Notes: generated by a model not told the origin, from the sequence alone. A DNA stretch of 64,000 bases from Shewanella chilikensis (GCF_002836945.1 NZ_NIJM01000007.1:47984-111983), one strand, 5' to 3'. Shown: positions 15,362 to 25,669, numbered from the stretch's first letter. Translations and numbers: made by a program.

Positions 15362-16816
15362 CTAGAATGTAGAACTGTTAAGCCAGAGATGTATCAGAAT
15401 ACTGGCGATATAACCCAGGGCGATAACAGGCGTCCACTTGAGATGAGCCCCAAAAGTATAAATGCCCCTAGCTTGCCCCATCAGAGCGACCCCGGCAGCA
15501 CTGCCGATAGACAGCAAACTGCCCCCGACTCCGGCAGTCAGGGTTACCAGCAGCCATTGGCCAAGAGCCATATCCGGATTCATGGTCAATACGGCAAACA
15601 TCACAGGAATGTTGTCTATGATAGAAGACAACACCCCGATGGCGATATTGGCATAAGTGGGATCCCACTGGGTGTACATGGCGTGAGACACCATATTCAG
15701 ATAGCCCATAAAGCCCAAGCCGCCAACACAGAGCACCACGCCATAGAAGAACAGCAAAGTATCCCATTCGGCTCTGGCAATACGACTGAAGACATCGAAA
15801 GGCACAACGTTACCCAGTTGTTCCAAACGCTTTTCATCCTGCATCAGGCGCGCCTTCTCCTGCGCCCTTGCCAATGCTTTAGGGAAATTCTTCCTCAGGT
15901 AGAAGCCAAAGAACTGCAGCAGTCCAAGACCTGTCATCATGCCAAGCACAGGTGGCAGCCCCAACAATGAATGAGCACACACAGCCATAGTAATAGTAAA
16001 CAGGAACAGCAGCACTATCCGCTTGGCGCCTGTCTTGGTATAAACTTTTTCAACCAAGGCATCGGATTTTTCCCTGGAAATAAACAGGCTCATAATCAGC
16101 GCCGGCACCAGGAAATTCACCAGTGATGGCAGGAACAGCTTAAAGAACTCGGAAAAGTGCACCATACCCTTTTGCCACACCATCAGAGTGGTGATATCCC
16201 CAAAGGGACTGAAGGCGCCACCGGCGTTGGCGGCCACCACTATGTTGATACAGGACAGGGTGATAAAATGGCGATTATCGGCGCCCATTTTCATCACCAC
16301 GGCACACATCAATAATGCCGTGGTCAGGTTGTCGGCGATAGGTGATATAAAGAAGGCCAATAAGCCGGTAAGCCAGAATATCTGATACAAACTGAAGCCC
16401 TTGCCGACCATCCAACAACGTAAAGCATCAAACAACCTGCGCTCTTCCATCGCATTGATATAGGTCATGGCTACCAGTAAAAACAGCAACAGTTCGGCAT
16501 ATTCAAGCAAGTTATGCTTGAAAGCTGCCTCGGCCACTTCCGACATACCGTTTTGAGTATAGACATAACCTATCATGCCCCAGATGAGACCGGCGGCAAC
16601 CAATACAGGTTTGGACTTCCTCAGGTGCAACTTCTCCTCTCCCATCACCAGCAAATAGGCGATGGCAAATAGGGTCAGTGCCAAATACCCCACGGTTGAG
16701 TCCGTCAGGTTCAGATTATTTACGGCTTCCGTGCTAGCCAGGACCGCAGGCGAAAACAGTCCGGACAAAATTCCTCCTAAGGCTGCGCAGCCCCCATGCA
16801 AACGCATCAACTTCAT
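15362..16816 (-). CDS. nhaD: NhaD-type sodium/proton antiporter
   Basis: A 484-residue inner-membrane protein of the NhaD branch of the ion transporter superfamily, with about 12 hydrophobic segments. Conserved stretches include SPIADNLTTALLM, ANAGGAFSPFGDITTLMVW and a second half with SSIIDNIPVMFAV. It would export Na+ or Li+ in exchange for protons and support salt and alkali tolerance. The hydrophobic N-terminus ending about VLASTEA looks like a cleavable signal, typical of NhaD. The ATG at 16816 has a weak GAGA upstream; MRLHGG three codons later is an alternative. It is monocistronic with its own terminator. Confidence 0.88.
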   Translation of the reverse strand: MKLMRLHGGCAALGGILSGLFSPAVLASTEAVNNLNLTDSTVGYLALTLFAIAYLLVMGEEKLHLRKSKPVLVAAGLIWGMIGYVYTQNGMSEVAEAAFKHNLLEYAELLLFLLVAMTYINAMEERRLFDALRCWMVGKGFSLYQIFWLTGLLAFFISPIADNLTTALLMCAVVMKMGADNRHFITLSCINIVVAANAGGAFSPFGDITTLMVWQKGMVHFSEFFKLFLPSLVNFLVPALIMSLFISREKSDALVEKVYTKTGAKRIVLLFLFTITMAVCAHSLLGLPPVLGMMTGLGLLQFFGFYLRKNFPKALARAQEKARLMQDEKRLEQLGNVVPFDVFSRIARAEWDTLLFFYGVVLCVGGLGFMGYLNMVSHAMYTQWDPTYANIAIGVLSSIIDNIPVMFAVLTMNPDMALGQWLLVTLTAGVGGSLLSIGSAAGVALMGQARGIYTFGAHLKWTPVIALGYIASILIHLWLNSSTF

Positions 16817-16983
16817 TTCAATGATCTCTCGGTAGGAAATTAACTAAAACCTAGCACAGAGACAAGAAAGCAAATCTTGATAAAACGCAAATTTCTGTAA
16901 TTTAAGTGAGCAAGCCCAAGCCTTAAGCGGCAGATAACCGGAGAAAGATTGCCAAGGACTGGTAAAAAAACACCATAGATCAC

Positions 16984-17005
16984 AAAAGCGCCCGTAGGCG
17001 CTTTT
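16984..17005 (-). terminator. Terminator after the DUF481 gene
   Basis: A 9-bp perfect stem AAAAGCGCC / GGCGCTTTT with loop CGTA lies 33 bases after the stop codon of the minus-strand DUF481 gene. On that strand the stem ends in TTTT. Confidence 0.75.
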
Positions 17006-17037
17006 ATCTGGTTCACACTTTTTTATCTCACGACTTT

Positions 17038-17775
17038 TTAGAAGGAGTACAGCAGTGTCATGTTGGTTTCAGTGTCAGTGCTCTTTTTATCGTCCAGCGG
17101 ATCGCTGTTATAACGCACAATCACAGCAAACTTCATTGCCAGGGCGCCAATGATGTTGGCGGTCAGCGAAGTCTCGGAGCGGGCGTCTAGCTTGTCACCA
17201 TAGTCGGCAATAAACATTTGACGGAATTTGGAGGTCTTGCTGATCTCCAGCTCATAGTTAATCACCCCGTGAGCCACCCAGCTGGCATCTGAGTTGTAAC
17301 CCAAAATAGCCCGCTGCTCGCTGTCCAGGCGCTGATACTGGTAACCAGGACCTATCTCGGCATCCAGGAAGCTCTTGCTGCCCTGGAATACACGGTAGCC
17401 GTAACCGGCTGCGCTGTTAAATTTATAATCATAACCAGTAAAGGGATCGGCTTCGTAACTGGTGTTGGCAAACAGATAACTGCGCTCATCCAGACGGTAG
17501 TTGCCCTGAACGCCACCAAAATAACGCTTGGCAGTAACTTCTTCAGAATCTTCCTTATACAGACCTTCGAGCAGATACTGGTTTTCCCAGTTGCCCAGTT
17601 CATGTTTCATCGCCAGGCGGGCCTTCACCGAAGAGGTATCAGTGTTACCTGTGGTCAGGGTGGCCCCCAACTCCGCCTCACCGGCAAATGTTTTATCACC
17701 TTCGACAAAGTCGGCCCCTGCGTGAGCAAATGGTGCGACCAGCAGAATGGCTGCAGCGCTAAGCAGTTTTTTCAT
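17038..17775 (-). CDS. DUF481-family outer-membrane protein
   Basis: A 245-residue exported protein of the DUF481 (YdiY-like, salt-induced outer membrane protein) family. It has a signal peptide ending about APFAHA, an acidic beginning, regularly spaced amphipathic beta-strands and a terminal Phe (MTLLYSF) typical of barrel proteins. Function is unknown in the family, though some members are induced by salt. The ATG at 17775 has GGAGA upstream. Transcribed alone, with a promoter region upstream and a terminator downstream. Confidence 0.82.
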   Translation of the reverse strand: MKKLLSAAAILLVAPFAHAGADFVEGDKTFAGEAELGATLTTGNTDTSSVKARLAMKHELGNWENQYLLEGLYKEDSEEVTAKRYFGGVQGNYRLDERSYLFANTSYEADPFTGYDYKFNSAAGYGYRVFQGSKSFLDAEIGPGYQYQRLDSEQRAILGYNSDASWVAHGVINYELEISKTSKFRQMFIADYGDKLDARSETSLTANIIGALAMKFAVIVRYNSDPLDDKKSTDTETNMTLLYSF

Positions 17776-17914
17776 TCTTGTGCATCTCCGTTCAAAGCAA
17801 TCCCTAAAAAAACGGGCGCCATCTTAACATCTACAGCGAAAAATACGAAACAGCTCGCATTTTTCAGCCGAAAAACCTGATTGCGTACACCATATTGATA
17901 ACAATGGCCCCCAA

Positions 17915-18097
17915 TCAGGCCTTCAACCCGGCCGCAGACATCAGTAGTCGCAACAGCGAAGAGACGCTCAGCAAAGAAAGCACACTCAAGCACCAGAGCA
18001 GCAGCATCCAGCAGCCTGGACGGCTATCGAGCCAAGCCTTAGCGGGGGCCAACAGCCGGATGGCCCGGCCCCTCAAAGCATTAATGATAGGCATCAT
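17915..18097 (-). CDS. DUF2474-like small subunit of the bd oxidase operon
   Basis: A 60-residue protein with one membrane segment near the C-terminus (CWMLLLWCLSVLSLLSV, then SSLLRLLMSAAGLKA). Its pattern, a short basic N-terminus, Trp at the membrane entry and Leu-Leu-Arg-Leu-Leu at the exit, matches DUF2474 proteins encoded after cydAB/cioAB. Such proteins are thought to be small oxidase subunits or assembly aids. The start ATGATG at 18097/18094 overlaps the cydB stop by 14-17 bases and has AAGGTGAG upstream. Position, overlap and topology support it; family assignment is by eye. Confidence 0.6.
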   Translation of the reverse strand: MMPIINALRGRAIRLLAPAKAWLDSRPGCWMLLLWCLSVLSLLSVSSLLRLLMSAAGLKA

Positions 18098-19088
18098 CGG
18101 CGCTCACCTTGCCGCGGAACACATAATAGGTCCAGCAGGTATAAACCAGAATAATCGGGATAATAAACAACGCCCCCACCAGCATGAAGCCTTGGCTCTG
18201 TGGCGGCGCCGAAGCCTGCCAGATGCTGATGCCCGGTGGAATAATATAGGGCCAGATGCTGATCCCAAGACCGCAAAACCCCAGTAACACCAAGAGCAGC
18301 GTCATCACAAAAGGTTGGTAAGTATCTTGCCTTTGCAGGCCCAGGTACAGATTCCAGCCCAGCAGCGCCGTCAATAAAGGCACGGGTGACAGGAAAATAA
18401 GGTTCGGCAGCGAAAACCAACGCTCGGCGATTTGGGGATGTGCCAAAGGCGTCCAGATACTGACCAGCACTATGGCCACCAGTAAGCCTATGAGCAAAGA
18501 GCGGCTCAGCAGAAACATCTGTTGCTGCAGATGCCCCTGGGTCTTCATGATCAGCCAGCTGCTGCCAAGGAGTCCGTAAGCGACCACCAGCCCGACACCG
18601 CATAAAAGCGGGAAAGGCGCCAACCAATCGAGCTGCGAGCCGGCAAAGCTGCGATCTATGACGGGGAAACCGGATATCACAGCCCCCAGCACCACCCCCT
18701 GGAAGAAGGTCGCTGCCACAGAGCCGATGGCAAATGCCCTGTCCCAGGCTTTTCTGTGGCCTTCAAACGCCTTGAAGCGAAACTCAAACGCCAAGCCTCG
18801 AAAGATAAGTGCCACCAGCATAAAGGTCAGCGGAATCGCCAAGGCATCGATAATCACCGCATAAGCCAGCGGAAAGGCGCCGAACAGTGCAGCCCCGCCC
18901 AGTACCAGCCAGGTTTCATTGCCGTCCCACACAGGTGCCACCGAGTTCACCATGATATCTTTGTCATGCCTGTCTTCAACCAAGGGCAGCAGTATCCCCA
19001 CGCCCAGGTCAAAACCATCCATGACTATGTACATCAAGGTGGCGAAAATAATAATCACAAACCAGATAACAGCCAGATCGATACCCAT
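18081..19088 (-). CDS. cydB: Cytochrome bd-type quinol oxidase subunit II
   Basis: A 335-residue membrane protein with the CydB/CioB pattern (IVMDGFDLGVGILLP near the N-terminus; WDGNETWLVLGGAALFGAFPLAYA). With CydA it forms a bd-type quinol oxidase that reduces oxygen without pumping protons. Only two bases separate the cydA stop from its ATG, and GGAGAG overlaps the cydA end, so the genes are coupled. A small DUF2474-like frame overlaps its 3' end. The short periplasmic Q-loop in the partner places the enzyme in the cyanide-insensitive (CioAB) group. Confidence 0.92.
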   Translation of the reverse strand: MGIDLAVIWFVIIIFATLMYIVMDGFDLGVGILLPLVEDRHDKDIMVNSVAPVWDGNETWLVLGGAALFGAFPLAYAVIIDALAIPLTFMLVALIFRGLAFEFRFKAFEGHRKAWDRAFAIGSVAATFFQGVVLGAVISGFPVIDRSFAGSQLDWLAPFPLLCGVGLVVAYGLLGSSWLIMKTQGHLQQQMFLLSRSLLIGLLVAIVLVSIWTPLAHPQIAERWFSLPNLIFLSPVPLLTALLGWNLYLGLQRQDTYQPFVMTLLLVLLGFCGLGISIWPYIIPPGISIWQASAPPQSQGFMLVGALFIIPIILVYTCWTYYVFRGKVSADDAYH

Positions 19089-19090
19089 AC

Positions 19091-20488
19091 TCAGCTCTCC
19101 TTATGCAACTCGTCGCTGTGAAACTGTGAAATTCGCCCGACCAACGCAGGGCTTTCGGATAAGACTTCCTCGACCTTGGGCCCCTGACGGATAAGATTGA
19201 GCAGATAGAGATACCCCAAACCAAACACCAGGCTGTAGACCACAAAGAACCCCAGCAGGCTAAGGCTCATATGCAGCTCGCCATGGGCGGAGACCGCATC
19301 CTGGGTGCGCATTACCCCATGAATGATCCAGGGTTGCCGCCCCACTTCCGTGGTTATCCAACCGGCCAACAGCGCTATGAGTCCCGATGGTCCCATGAAC
19401 AGACTGAAGCGCAGAAACCAGCGGCTCTGGTACAGGCCACCACTGCGTCTGAGCCAAAGGCTGACGACACCGAGCAGCAGCATCAATATGCCCAGTCCGA
19501 CCATGACCCGAAATGACCAGAAGACGATAGGGACATTGGGCCTGTCTTCCACGGCAAACTCCTTCAGCGCCGGCACCTGGGCTTGGCTATCGTGCATCAG
19601 GATCAAACTGGCCAGCGCCGGGATCTTGAGAGCATAGTCAGTGGTTTCTGTCTCCATATTGGGCCAGCCAAACAGGATAAGCGGTGTCGGCTCCCCTGAG
19701 CTGTTGTCCCAGTGCCCTTCCATGGCGGCGACTTTGGCCGGCTGATGCTCCAGGGTATTGAGCCCGTGAATATCCCCAAGCAAGGCCTGCAAAGGTGCAC
19801 AGGCGAGGATCATCCACAGCGCCATGGAGAACATCTTGCGCACCGCCGGGTTGTCGTTGCCTTTAAGCAAATGCCAGGCGCCCGATGCCGCCACCATCAA
19901 GGCGCAGCAGATAAAGGCGGCCACCGCCATATGCGAAAGACGCGGTATAAAGGAAGGGTTGAAGATGACCGCCAGCCAGTCTGTAGGTACCACTTGGCCG
20001 GCTTCAATGACAAAGCCCTGGGGCGTGTGCATCCAGCTGTTGGAGGCCAAGATCCAGAACATGGACATTAGGGTGCCGAGGGCGACCATGCAGGTGGAGA
20101 AGAAGTGCAGCTGATCGCCGACTTTTTTCCAGCCAAACAGCATCACCCCCAGAAATCCGGCTTCGAGGAAGAAGGCGGTCAGCACTTCATAGGTCAGCAA
20201 AGGGCCGGTAATACTGCCGGCAAACTCGGAAAAGCCGCTCCAGTTGGTGCCAAACTGGTAAGCCATCACCAAGCCGGAAACCACCCCCATACCAAAGTTG
20301 ACCGCAAATACCTTGGACCAAAAATGATACAGCTGCTTGTATACCGGATTACGCTTTTTGAGCCAAAGCCCTTCCAGTACCGCGAGATAACTTGCCATGC
20401 CAATGGTGATGGCCGGGAAGATAATGTGAAAAGAAACCGTGAAGGCAAACTGTATGCGTGCCATTTCGAGTGCATCCAGTCCAAACAT
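19091..20488 (-). CDS. cydA: Cytochrome bd-type quinol oxidase subunit I (CioA-like)
   Basis: A 465-residue subunit I that binds haems b558, b595 and d. Family segments are clear: MARIQFAFTVSFHIIFPA with the haem-ligand His, the GRQPWIIHGVMRT motif, and a methionine in the FGWPNMET region. The Q-loop is short, which marks the CIO type rather than the E. coli CydA long form. The ATG at 20488 follows GAGGTGG and gives the normal MFGLDALEMARIQFAF start; the longer frame is not supported. It heads the cydA-cydB-DUF2474 operon and is divergent from a MocR-type regulator that may control it (inference). Confidence 0.92.
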   Translation of the reverse strand: MFGLDALEMARIQFAFTVSFHIIFPAITIGMASYLAVLEGLWLKKRNPVYKQLYHFWSKVFAVNFGMGVVSGLVMAYQFGTNWSGFSEFAGSITGPLLTYEVLTAFFLEAGFLGVMLFGWKKVGDQLHFFSTCMVALGTLMSMFWILASNSWMHTPQGFVIEAGQVVPTDWLAVIFNPSFIPRLSHMAVAAFICCALMVAASGAWHLLKGNDNPAVRKMFSMALWMILACAPLQALLGDIHGLNTLEHQPAKVAAMEGHWDNSSGEPTPLILFGWPNMETETTDYALKIPALASLILMHDSQAQVPALKEFAVEDRPNVPIVFWSFRVMVGLGILMLLLGVVSLWLRRSGGLYQSRWFLRFSLFMGPSGLIALLAGWITTEVGRQPWIIHGVMRTQDAVSAHGELHMSLSLLGFFVVYSLVFGLGYLYLLNLIRQGPKVEEVLSESPALVGRISQFHSDELHKES

Positions 20489-20629
20489 GAACCACCTCAA
20501 AGGGTCAATAAACCTGGCTGGCATCTTAAGGACAGAGACAAAACTATAATAGATACAGAAAATACGATTTTATATATAACAGATTGAATAATTGTTATGC
20601 TGGGTAAGGGCAATAAGGCAGAGTAAACC

Positions 20630-22045
20630 ATGGCCAAATATGAAACCCTGATCCAGCAATTGAGGCAGCAGATACAGAGCGGTGTCTGGCAGGTGGGTGA
20701 CCGCTTACCTTCACTCAGGGAGCAGACTCAGCAGAGCCAGATGAGTTTAATGACAGTGATGCATGCCTATCAGGTATTGGAGAGCCAGGGCTGGATAATC
20801 TCCCGCCCCCGCTCAGGTTACTTTGTCGCCCCTAAAGTGGCTGCGCCCAAGCCTCAAGGCCTGCACCAGTCCAGTGCTGTGACCCGCGCCGAGTCGGTGG
20901 ATATCAACGCCTTTATCTTTGAAGTGTTGCAGGCCAGTCGCGATCCGGGGATCACAGGGTTTGGCTCTGCCTACCCGGATCCCGGGCTGTCGCCCCACAA
21001 ACAGTTGAACCGGGCCTTGATTTCAAGCGCCAAGACCCTGGATTCCGCCAGCGCTCTGGACAATCTGCCACCCGGGAACCCGGCGCTCAGGCATATCATA
21101 GCCCAGCGCTACGCGGCGCAGGGAATGAGCATCTCGCCGGATGAAATAGTGATCACCGCAGGGGCTCTGGAGGCATTGAACCTGAGCCTGCAAGCGGTCA
21201 CCCGTCCCGGGGATTGGGTGGTGATAGAAAACCCCGCCTTCTACGGCGCCCTGCAGTCGCTGGAGCGCCTCGGCCTCAAGGCGCTCGCCATTCGCACCCA
21301 TCCCCAGGAAGGGATAGATCTACAGTCTCTGGCCCAGGCGCTGCAAACTCACAGGGTCAAGGCCTGCTGGTTAATGACCAACTTTCAAAATCCCTTGGGC
21401 TGCAGTATGAGCGATGACAAGAAGCGTCGTTTGCTGAAACTCCTGCAGGAACACGACTGCTTTTTGATTGAAGACGATGTCTACAGTGAACTCTATTTCG
21501 GCAAGGAGAAGCCCCTGCCGGCCAAGGCCTTCGATCCAGACGACAGAACTCTGCACTGCGGCTCCTTCTCCAAATCTCTGGTGGGCGGTTTTCGCGTCGG
21601 TTGGGTGGCCGCCGGCAAGATGGCGCTCAGTATTCAAAAACTGCAACTGATGAGCACCCTGGCCACCAGCACCCCGGTGCAATTGGCGCTGGCCCACTAC
21701 CTGTCGACCCGCAGCTATGAGACCCACCTGCGGCAATTGAGACGCACTTTGGAACAACGAAAATTCGCCACCTGGCAGGCATTGAAGAGCCGCTTACCCG
21801 ACAGTGTCAGAGTGCATTATGGCGATGGCGGCTATTTTCTCTGGGTAGAGTTACCCGAGGGGCGGGACACCACAGAGCTTTATCGCCAGGCACTCTCACA
21901 AGGAATAAGCCTGGCGCCGGGGCAGATGTTCTCGGCGCACCGGGAGTTCAGCCACTGTTTTCGCATCAATGCCTCACTGCCTGGCGGACCAAAGTTGGAG
22001 CAATCAATCGCCAACCTGGCCAAGCTTATCAAAAAGGCGTTGTGA
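20630..22045 (+). CDS. MocR-type regulator: GntR helix-turn-helix fused to aminotransferase-like domain
   Basis: A 471-residue MocR/PdxR-family protein. Residues 1-75 form a GntR winged helix (DRLPSLREQTQQSQMS; GWIISRPRSGYFV). The rest is a fold-type I aminotransferase-like domain with the PLP lysine K315 in CGSFSKSLVGGFRVGW, NFQNPLG and a DDVYSELYF segment. Such proteins use PLP-bound amino acids as signals and usually control a divergent neighbour. Here that neighbour is the bd oxidase operon, an unusual partner for a MocR regulator (seen directly; the regulatory link is inference). The ATG at 20630 has no strong ribosome-binding site. Confidence 0.82.
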   Translation: MAKYETLIQQLRQQIQSGVWQVGDRLPSLREQTQQSQMSLMTVMHAYQVLESQGWIISRPRSGYFVAPKVAAPKPQGLHQSSAVTRAESVDINAFIFEVLQASRDPGITGFGSAYPDPGLSPHKQLNRALISSAKTLDSASALDNLPPGNPALRHIIAQRYAAQGMSISPDEIVITAGALEALNLSLQAVTRPGDWVVIENPAFYGALQSLERLGLKALAIRTHPQEGIDLQSLAQALQTHRVKACWLMTNFQNPLGCSMSDDKKRRLLKLLQEHDCFLIEDDVYSELYFGKEKPLPAKAFDPDDRTLHCGSFSKSLVGGFRVGWVAAGKMALSIQKLQLMSTLATSTPVQLALAHYLSTRSYETHLRQLRRTLEQRKFATWQALKSRLPDSVRVHYGDGGYFLWVELPEGRDTTELYRQALSQGISLAPGQMFSAHREFSHCFRINASLPGGPKLEQSIANLAKLIKKAL

Positions 22046-22163
22046 TGACTCAAGAGCCATCCGGATAACACTCCGCCAACCTCAGCCCTATCATCCGAGT
22101 GTATCGTGGCCGCCAAAGATCAACACCAAGCATCCACCTCAGGTTTACACTCTGGAAACTAAA

Positions 22164-22191
22164 AGTAAAAAAGCCCGCGAAAGCGGGCTTT
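22164..22191 (-). terminator. Terminator after fba
   Basis: A 9-bp perfect stem AAAGCCCGC / GCGGGCTTT with GAAA between, followed on the minus strand by TTTTTT-rich sequence. It lies 18 bases after the fba stop and ends the tkt-epd-pgk-fba transcript. Confidence 0.88.
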
Positions 22192-22208
22192 CAATACAGA
22201 GAACGGAA

Positions 22209-23276
22209 TTACAGGTTGATCTGTGGATCCAGTTCGCCGGTCTGATAACGCTTGTACATGGCCTGCAGTGACAGCGGCTTGATCTTGGAACCCATACCGG
22301 CACAACCGAAGGCTTCGTAGCGCACGGTACAGATGTCGGCCATGGCTTCCATGGAAGCCTTGAGGAATTTGCGTGGATCAAACTCAGTTGGGTTTTCGGC
22401 CAGGAACTTACGTACCGCACCGGTAGATGCCAGACGCAAATCTGTGTCGATGTTAACCTTACGCACACCGTGCTTGATGCCTTCAACAATCTCTTCCAGC
22501 GGCACGCCGTAAGTTTCAGGGATCGCGCCACCATACTGGTTGATGATCTGCAGCCACTCCTGAGGTACAGAAGAAGATCCGTGCATAACCAGGTGAGTGT
22601 TGGGGATACGGGCGTGGATCTCTTTAATACGGTCGATACGCAGCACATCGCCGGTAGGCTTGCGGCTGAACTTGTAAGCACCGTGACTGGTACCTATAGC
22701 GATGGCCAGGGCATCCACATGAGTGTCGGCCACGAAGCGGGCGGCTTCTTCCGGGCTGGTCAGCATCTGCTCATGGCTCAGAGTGCCTTCGGCGCCGATA
22801 CCGTCTTCTTCACCGGCCATACCGGTTTCCAGGCTACCCAGACAACCGATTTCACCTTCAACAGAAACACCACAGGCGTGGGCAAACGCCACTGTCTTGC
22901 GGGTGACATCGACGTTGTACTCATAAGAGGCAGGAGTCTTGCCGTCAGACATCAAGGAACCGTCCATCATCACAGAGCTCATGCCGAGCTGGATGGAACG
23001 CTGACACACGTCAGGGTGGGTACCGTGATCCTGGTGAATACACACAGGGATATCCGGATACTGCTCGAGAGCAGCAGCCATCAGATACTTGAGGAACTGA
23101 GGACGGGCATACTTACGGGCACCGGCAGAAGCCTGCACAATCACAGGGCTGTCAGTGGCTTCGGCGGCCTGCATGATGGCACGCATCTGCTCCAGGTTGT
23201 TGACGTTGAACGCGGGGACACCGTATCCATGTTCGGCGGCGTGGTCCAGTAGTTGGCGTAGGGAAATAAGGGCCAT
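22209..23276 (-). CDS. fba: Class II fructose-bisphosphate aldolase
   Basis: A 355-residue zinc aldolase of the Calvin-cycle-like subtype that joins dihydroxyacetone phosphate and glyceraldehyde 3-phosphate, or splits fructose 1,6-bisphosphate. Metal-ligand and active-site stretches are visible: [43 protein letters not shown] and [14 protein letters not shown]. The length is normal. The ATG at 23276 follows GGAG by six bases. It is the last gene of the tkt-epd-pgk-fba cluster, 113 bases after pgk, with a GC-rich hairpin (23341-23361) in the gap. Confidence 0.95.
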   Translation of the reverse strand: MALISLRQLLDHAAEHGYGVPAFNVNNLEQMRAIMQAAEATDSPVIVQASAGARKYARPQFLKYLMAAALEQYPDIPVCIHQDHGTHPDVCQRSIQLGMSSVMMDGSLMSDGKTPASYEYNVDVTRKTVAFAHACGVSVEGEIGCLGSLETGMAGEEDGIGAEGTLSHEQMLTSPEEAARFVADTHVDALAIAIGTSHGAYKFSRKPTGDVLRIDRIKEIHARIPNTHLVMHGSSSVPQEWLQIINQYGGAIPETYGVPLEEIVEGIKHGVRKVNIDTDLRLASTGAVRKFLAENPTEFDPRKFLKASMEAMADICTVRYEAFGCAGMGSKIKPLSLQAMYKRYQTGELDPQINL

Positions 23277-23340
23277 TTTTTACTCCAGTAATAGGGTGAA
23301 TTGCTTCACCGAGGTCGCTATCGCTTGGATTTAACTTGAT

Positions 23341-23361
23341 GCTCCCGGCAAAGCCGGGAGC
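23341..23361 (-). other. Intercistronic hairpin between pgk and fba
   Basis: A 9-bp GC-rich perfect stem GCTCCCGGC / GCCGGGAGC with loop AAA. On the transcribed strand no T run follows, so it is unlikely to be a full terminator and may instead protect or mark an mRNA end. Confidence 0.55.
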
Positions 23362-23389
23362 GGTTTCTTTATAATTCTTTTGCTGTTGC

Positions 23390-24565
23390 TCAGTTACCGC
23401 GGGCCTTGAGCATGGCCACCGCCGGTAACTCTTTACCTTCGAGGAACTCGAGGAAGGCGCCACCGCCGGTAGAGATGTATGACACCTTGTCGGCAATACC
23501 GTATTTATCCACGGCGGCCAGAGTATCACCGCCACCTGCGATGGAGAAGGCCGGTGACTCGGCGATCGCCTGGGCGATACGCTTGGTACCTTCGCCGAAC
23601 TGGTCGAACTCGAACACCCCAACCGGGCCATTCCAGACTATGGTACCGGCTTGTTGCAGGATAGCTGCCAGGGCTTCGGCGCTGTCCGGGCCTATGTCGA
23701 AGATCATCTCATCGTCGGCAACCTCGGCCACTGGTTTCAAGGTAGCCACGGCTGCTGGGCTGAACTCCTTGCCAACCACCACATCGGTAGGCACGGGGAT
23801 ATCGCCGCCACCGCTCTGGGCATTGGCCACCAAGCGCTTGGCTTCATCGATAAGGTCGGCTTCATAGAGCGACTTGCCCACAGGATGGCCGGCGGCGGCA
23901 ATAAAGGTGTTGGCGATACCACCACCCACCACCAGTTGATCTACTATGCCGGAAAGAGATTCAAGTACTGTCAGCTTGGTCGACACCTTGGAGCCACCGA
24001 CAATCGCCACCAAGGGACGCGCCGGGTTATCCATCGCCTTACCCAGGGCATCCAGCTCAGCCGCCAGCAATGGGCCGGCGCAGGCTATCGGGGCAAACAT
24101 GCCAACACCATGAGTCGAGGCCTGGGCGCGGTGAGCGGTACCGAAGGCATCCATCACATAAACATCACACAGGGCCGCCAGCTGCTTGGAAAGCGCCTCG
24201 TCGTTTTTCTTCTCACCCTTGTTAAAGCGGACGTTTTCAAACACCACCACTTCGCCTTGGGCAACTTCAACGCCTTCCAGATAGTCTTTTTCCAGACGCA
24301 CAGGGCAGTCCAGCGCCTTAGCCAGATAATCCACCACAGGCTTGAGGGAAAACTCCTCATTATATTCGCCTTCGGTTGGTCGTCCCAGGTGGGACATCAC
24401 CATCACGGCAGCCCCTTTTTCCAGTGCCAACTTGATGGTGGGCAGTGACGCCCGCAGACGCGCGTCGCTGGTGACTACACCATCGGCCACAGGCACGTTG
24501 AGATCTTCACGGATAAGCACACGCTTGCCCTGAAGATCCAGCTCTGACATCTTGATAATTGCCAT
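23390..24565 (-). CDS. pgk: Phosphoglycerate kinase
   Basis: A 391-residue cytoplasmic kinase of glycolysis and gluconeogenesis. The signature [12 protein letters not shown] at the N-terminus, SHLGRPTEG, the hinge and nucleotide-binding stretches [11 protein letters not shown] and [11 protein letters not shown], and [12 protein letters not shown] with [14 protein letters not shown] are all present. The length is that of the bacterial family. It lies 87 bases after epd, with an imperfect hairpin in that gap, and before fba. The ATG at 24565 is preceded by GGAAGCG. Confidence 0.96.
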   Translation of the reverse strand: MAIIKMSELDLQGKRVLIREDLNVPVADGVVTSDARLRASLPTIKLALEKGAAVMVMSHLGRPTEGEYNEEFSLKPVVDYLAKALDCPVRLEKDYLEGVEVAQGEVVVFENVRFNKGEKKNDEALSKQLAALCDVYVMDAFGTAHRAQASTHGVGMFAPIACAGPLLAAELDALGKAMDNPARPLVAIVGGSKVSTKLTVLESLSGIVDQLVVGGGIANTFIAAAGHPVGKSLYEADLIDEAKRLVANAQSGGGDIPVPTDVVVGKEFSPAAVATLKPVAEVADDEMIFDIGPDSAEALAAILQQAGTIVWNGPVGVFEFDQFGEGTKRIAQAIAESPAFSIAGGGDTLAAVDKYGIADKVSYISTGGGAFLEFLEGKELPAVAMLKARGN

Positions 24566-24607
24566 TTTTACGCTTCCTTCTTAATCAAAAACAAATCTGT
24601 TTCACTA

Positions 24608-24630
24608 AGGGCGGCAGCTTCCCTGCCCCC
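24608..24630 (-). other. Intercistronic hairpin between epd and pgk
   Basis: On the transcribed strand GGGGGCAG pairs with CTGCCGCCC apart from one bulged base, loop about five bases. No T tract follows. It is weaker than the stems at the two other junctions of the cluster. Confidence 0.35.
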
Positions 24631-24652
24631 TGAAATAATCTGTTGCAGCCTC

Positions 24653-25669
24653 TCAGGCGCTGCGGGCCTTGATCATCGCCAGTGCCGTATCCAACATACG
24701 GTTGGCAAAGCCCCATTCGTTGTCGCACCAAAGCAACAGCTTCACCAGTTGGCCATCACTGACCCGGGTCTGGGTGCCATCGACCACGCTGGAGCGCGGA
24801 TCATGATTAAAATCGCATGATACCAGAGGCTCATCAGTATAGCCCAGAATGCCCTCAAGCCTGCCATGGGTCGCCTGTTCCAGCACCTGGTTTACCTTGG
24901 CAATATCCACTCTGTCGTTGAGGGTCACAGACACATCTATGGCGGTGACATTAATAGTGGGCACCCGCACTGAAATGGCCTCGAACTTATCCTTCATCTG
25001 CGGCAGGATACGCTCTATGCCGCGGGCCAGCTTGGTGTCGACCGGAATGATCGATTGCCCGGCGGCGCGGGTGCGGCGCAGATCGTCGTGATAGGCATCT
25101 ATAACCTGCTGATCATTCATCGCCGAGTGGATAGTGGTAATAGCACCGCTCTTGACTCCGAAGTGCCGGTCCAGCACATCGATGACAGGGACAATACAGT
25201 TGGTGGTACAGGATGCATTGGACACCACAGTGTGCTCGGCGGCCAACAGTTCCTGGTTAACGCCATAGACTATGGTGGCATCAACATCCGCCGAAGAGGG
25301 GTGGCTTATCAATACCTGGCGGGCACCGGCCTGAAGATGAGCCTCGCAGCTCTGTCTATCTGACAGGGCGCCTGTGGCTTCAAACACCAAGTCGATATCC
25401 AGCTCGCCCCAGGGCAGTTTGTTTGCCTCCGGTTCAGCCAACAGTCTGATACTGTCATCCCCCAGTTGCATCATGCCGTCTGCAAGACTCGCGCGGCTAT
25501 GGAAGCGACCATGGGTGGTATCATAGTTGGTGAGGTGAACTATGGCCTCGGGCTTAGCCAGTTCATTGATAGCAACGATCTGAATTTGCTGCCTTTTACC
25601 CGACTCGTATAAGGCACGGAGAATTGAACGGCCGATGCGGCCATAACCATTGATTGCGACTCTGATCAT
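24653..25669 (-). CDS. epd: Erythrose-4-phosphate dehydrogenase
   Basis: A 338-residue enzyme of the GAPDH superfamily. It oxidises erythrose 4-phosphate to 4-phosphoerythronate, the first step of the DXP-independent pyridoxal phosphate pathway. The Rossmann start [19 protein letters not shown] and the catalytic [13 protein letters not shown] are intact. [21 protein letters not shown] and a [17 protein letters not shown] segment fit Epd rather than glycolytic GAPDH. The tkt and pgk neighbours match the classic gammaproteobacterial epd-pgk-fba order. The ATG at 25669 follows GGATCTCC, a weak ribosome-binding site. Confidence 0.9.
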   Translation of the reverse strand: MIRVAINGYGRIGRSILRALYESGKRQQIQIVAINELAKPEAIVHLTNYDTTHGRFHSRASLADGMMQLGDDSIRLLAEPEANKLPWGELDIDLVFEATGALSDRQSCEAHLQAGARQVLISHPSSADVDATIVYGVNQELLAAEHTVVSNASCTTNCIVPVIDVLDRHFGVKSGAITTIHSAMNDQQVIDAYHDDLRRTRAAGQSIIPVDTKLARGIERILPQMKDKFEAISVRVPTINVTAIDVSVTLNDRVDIAKVNQVLEQATHGRLEGILGYTDEPLVSCDFNHDPRSSVVDGTQTRVSDGQLVKLLLWCDNEWGFANRMLDTALAMIKARSA

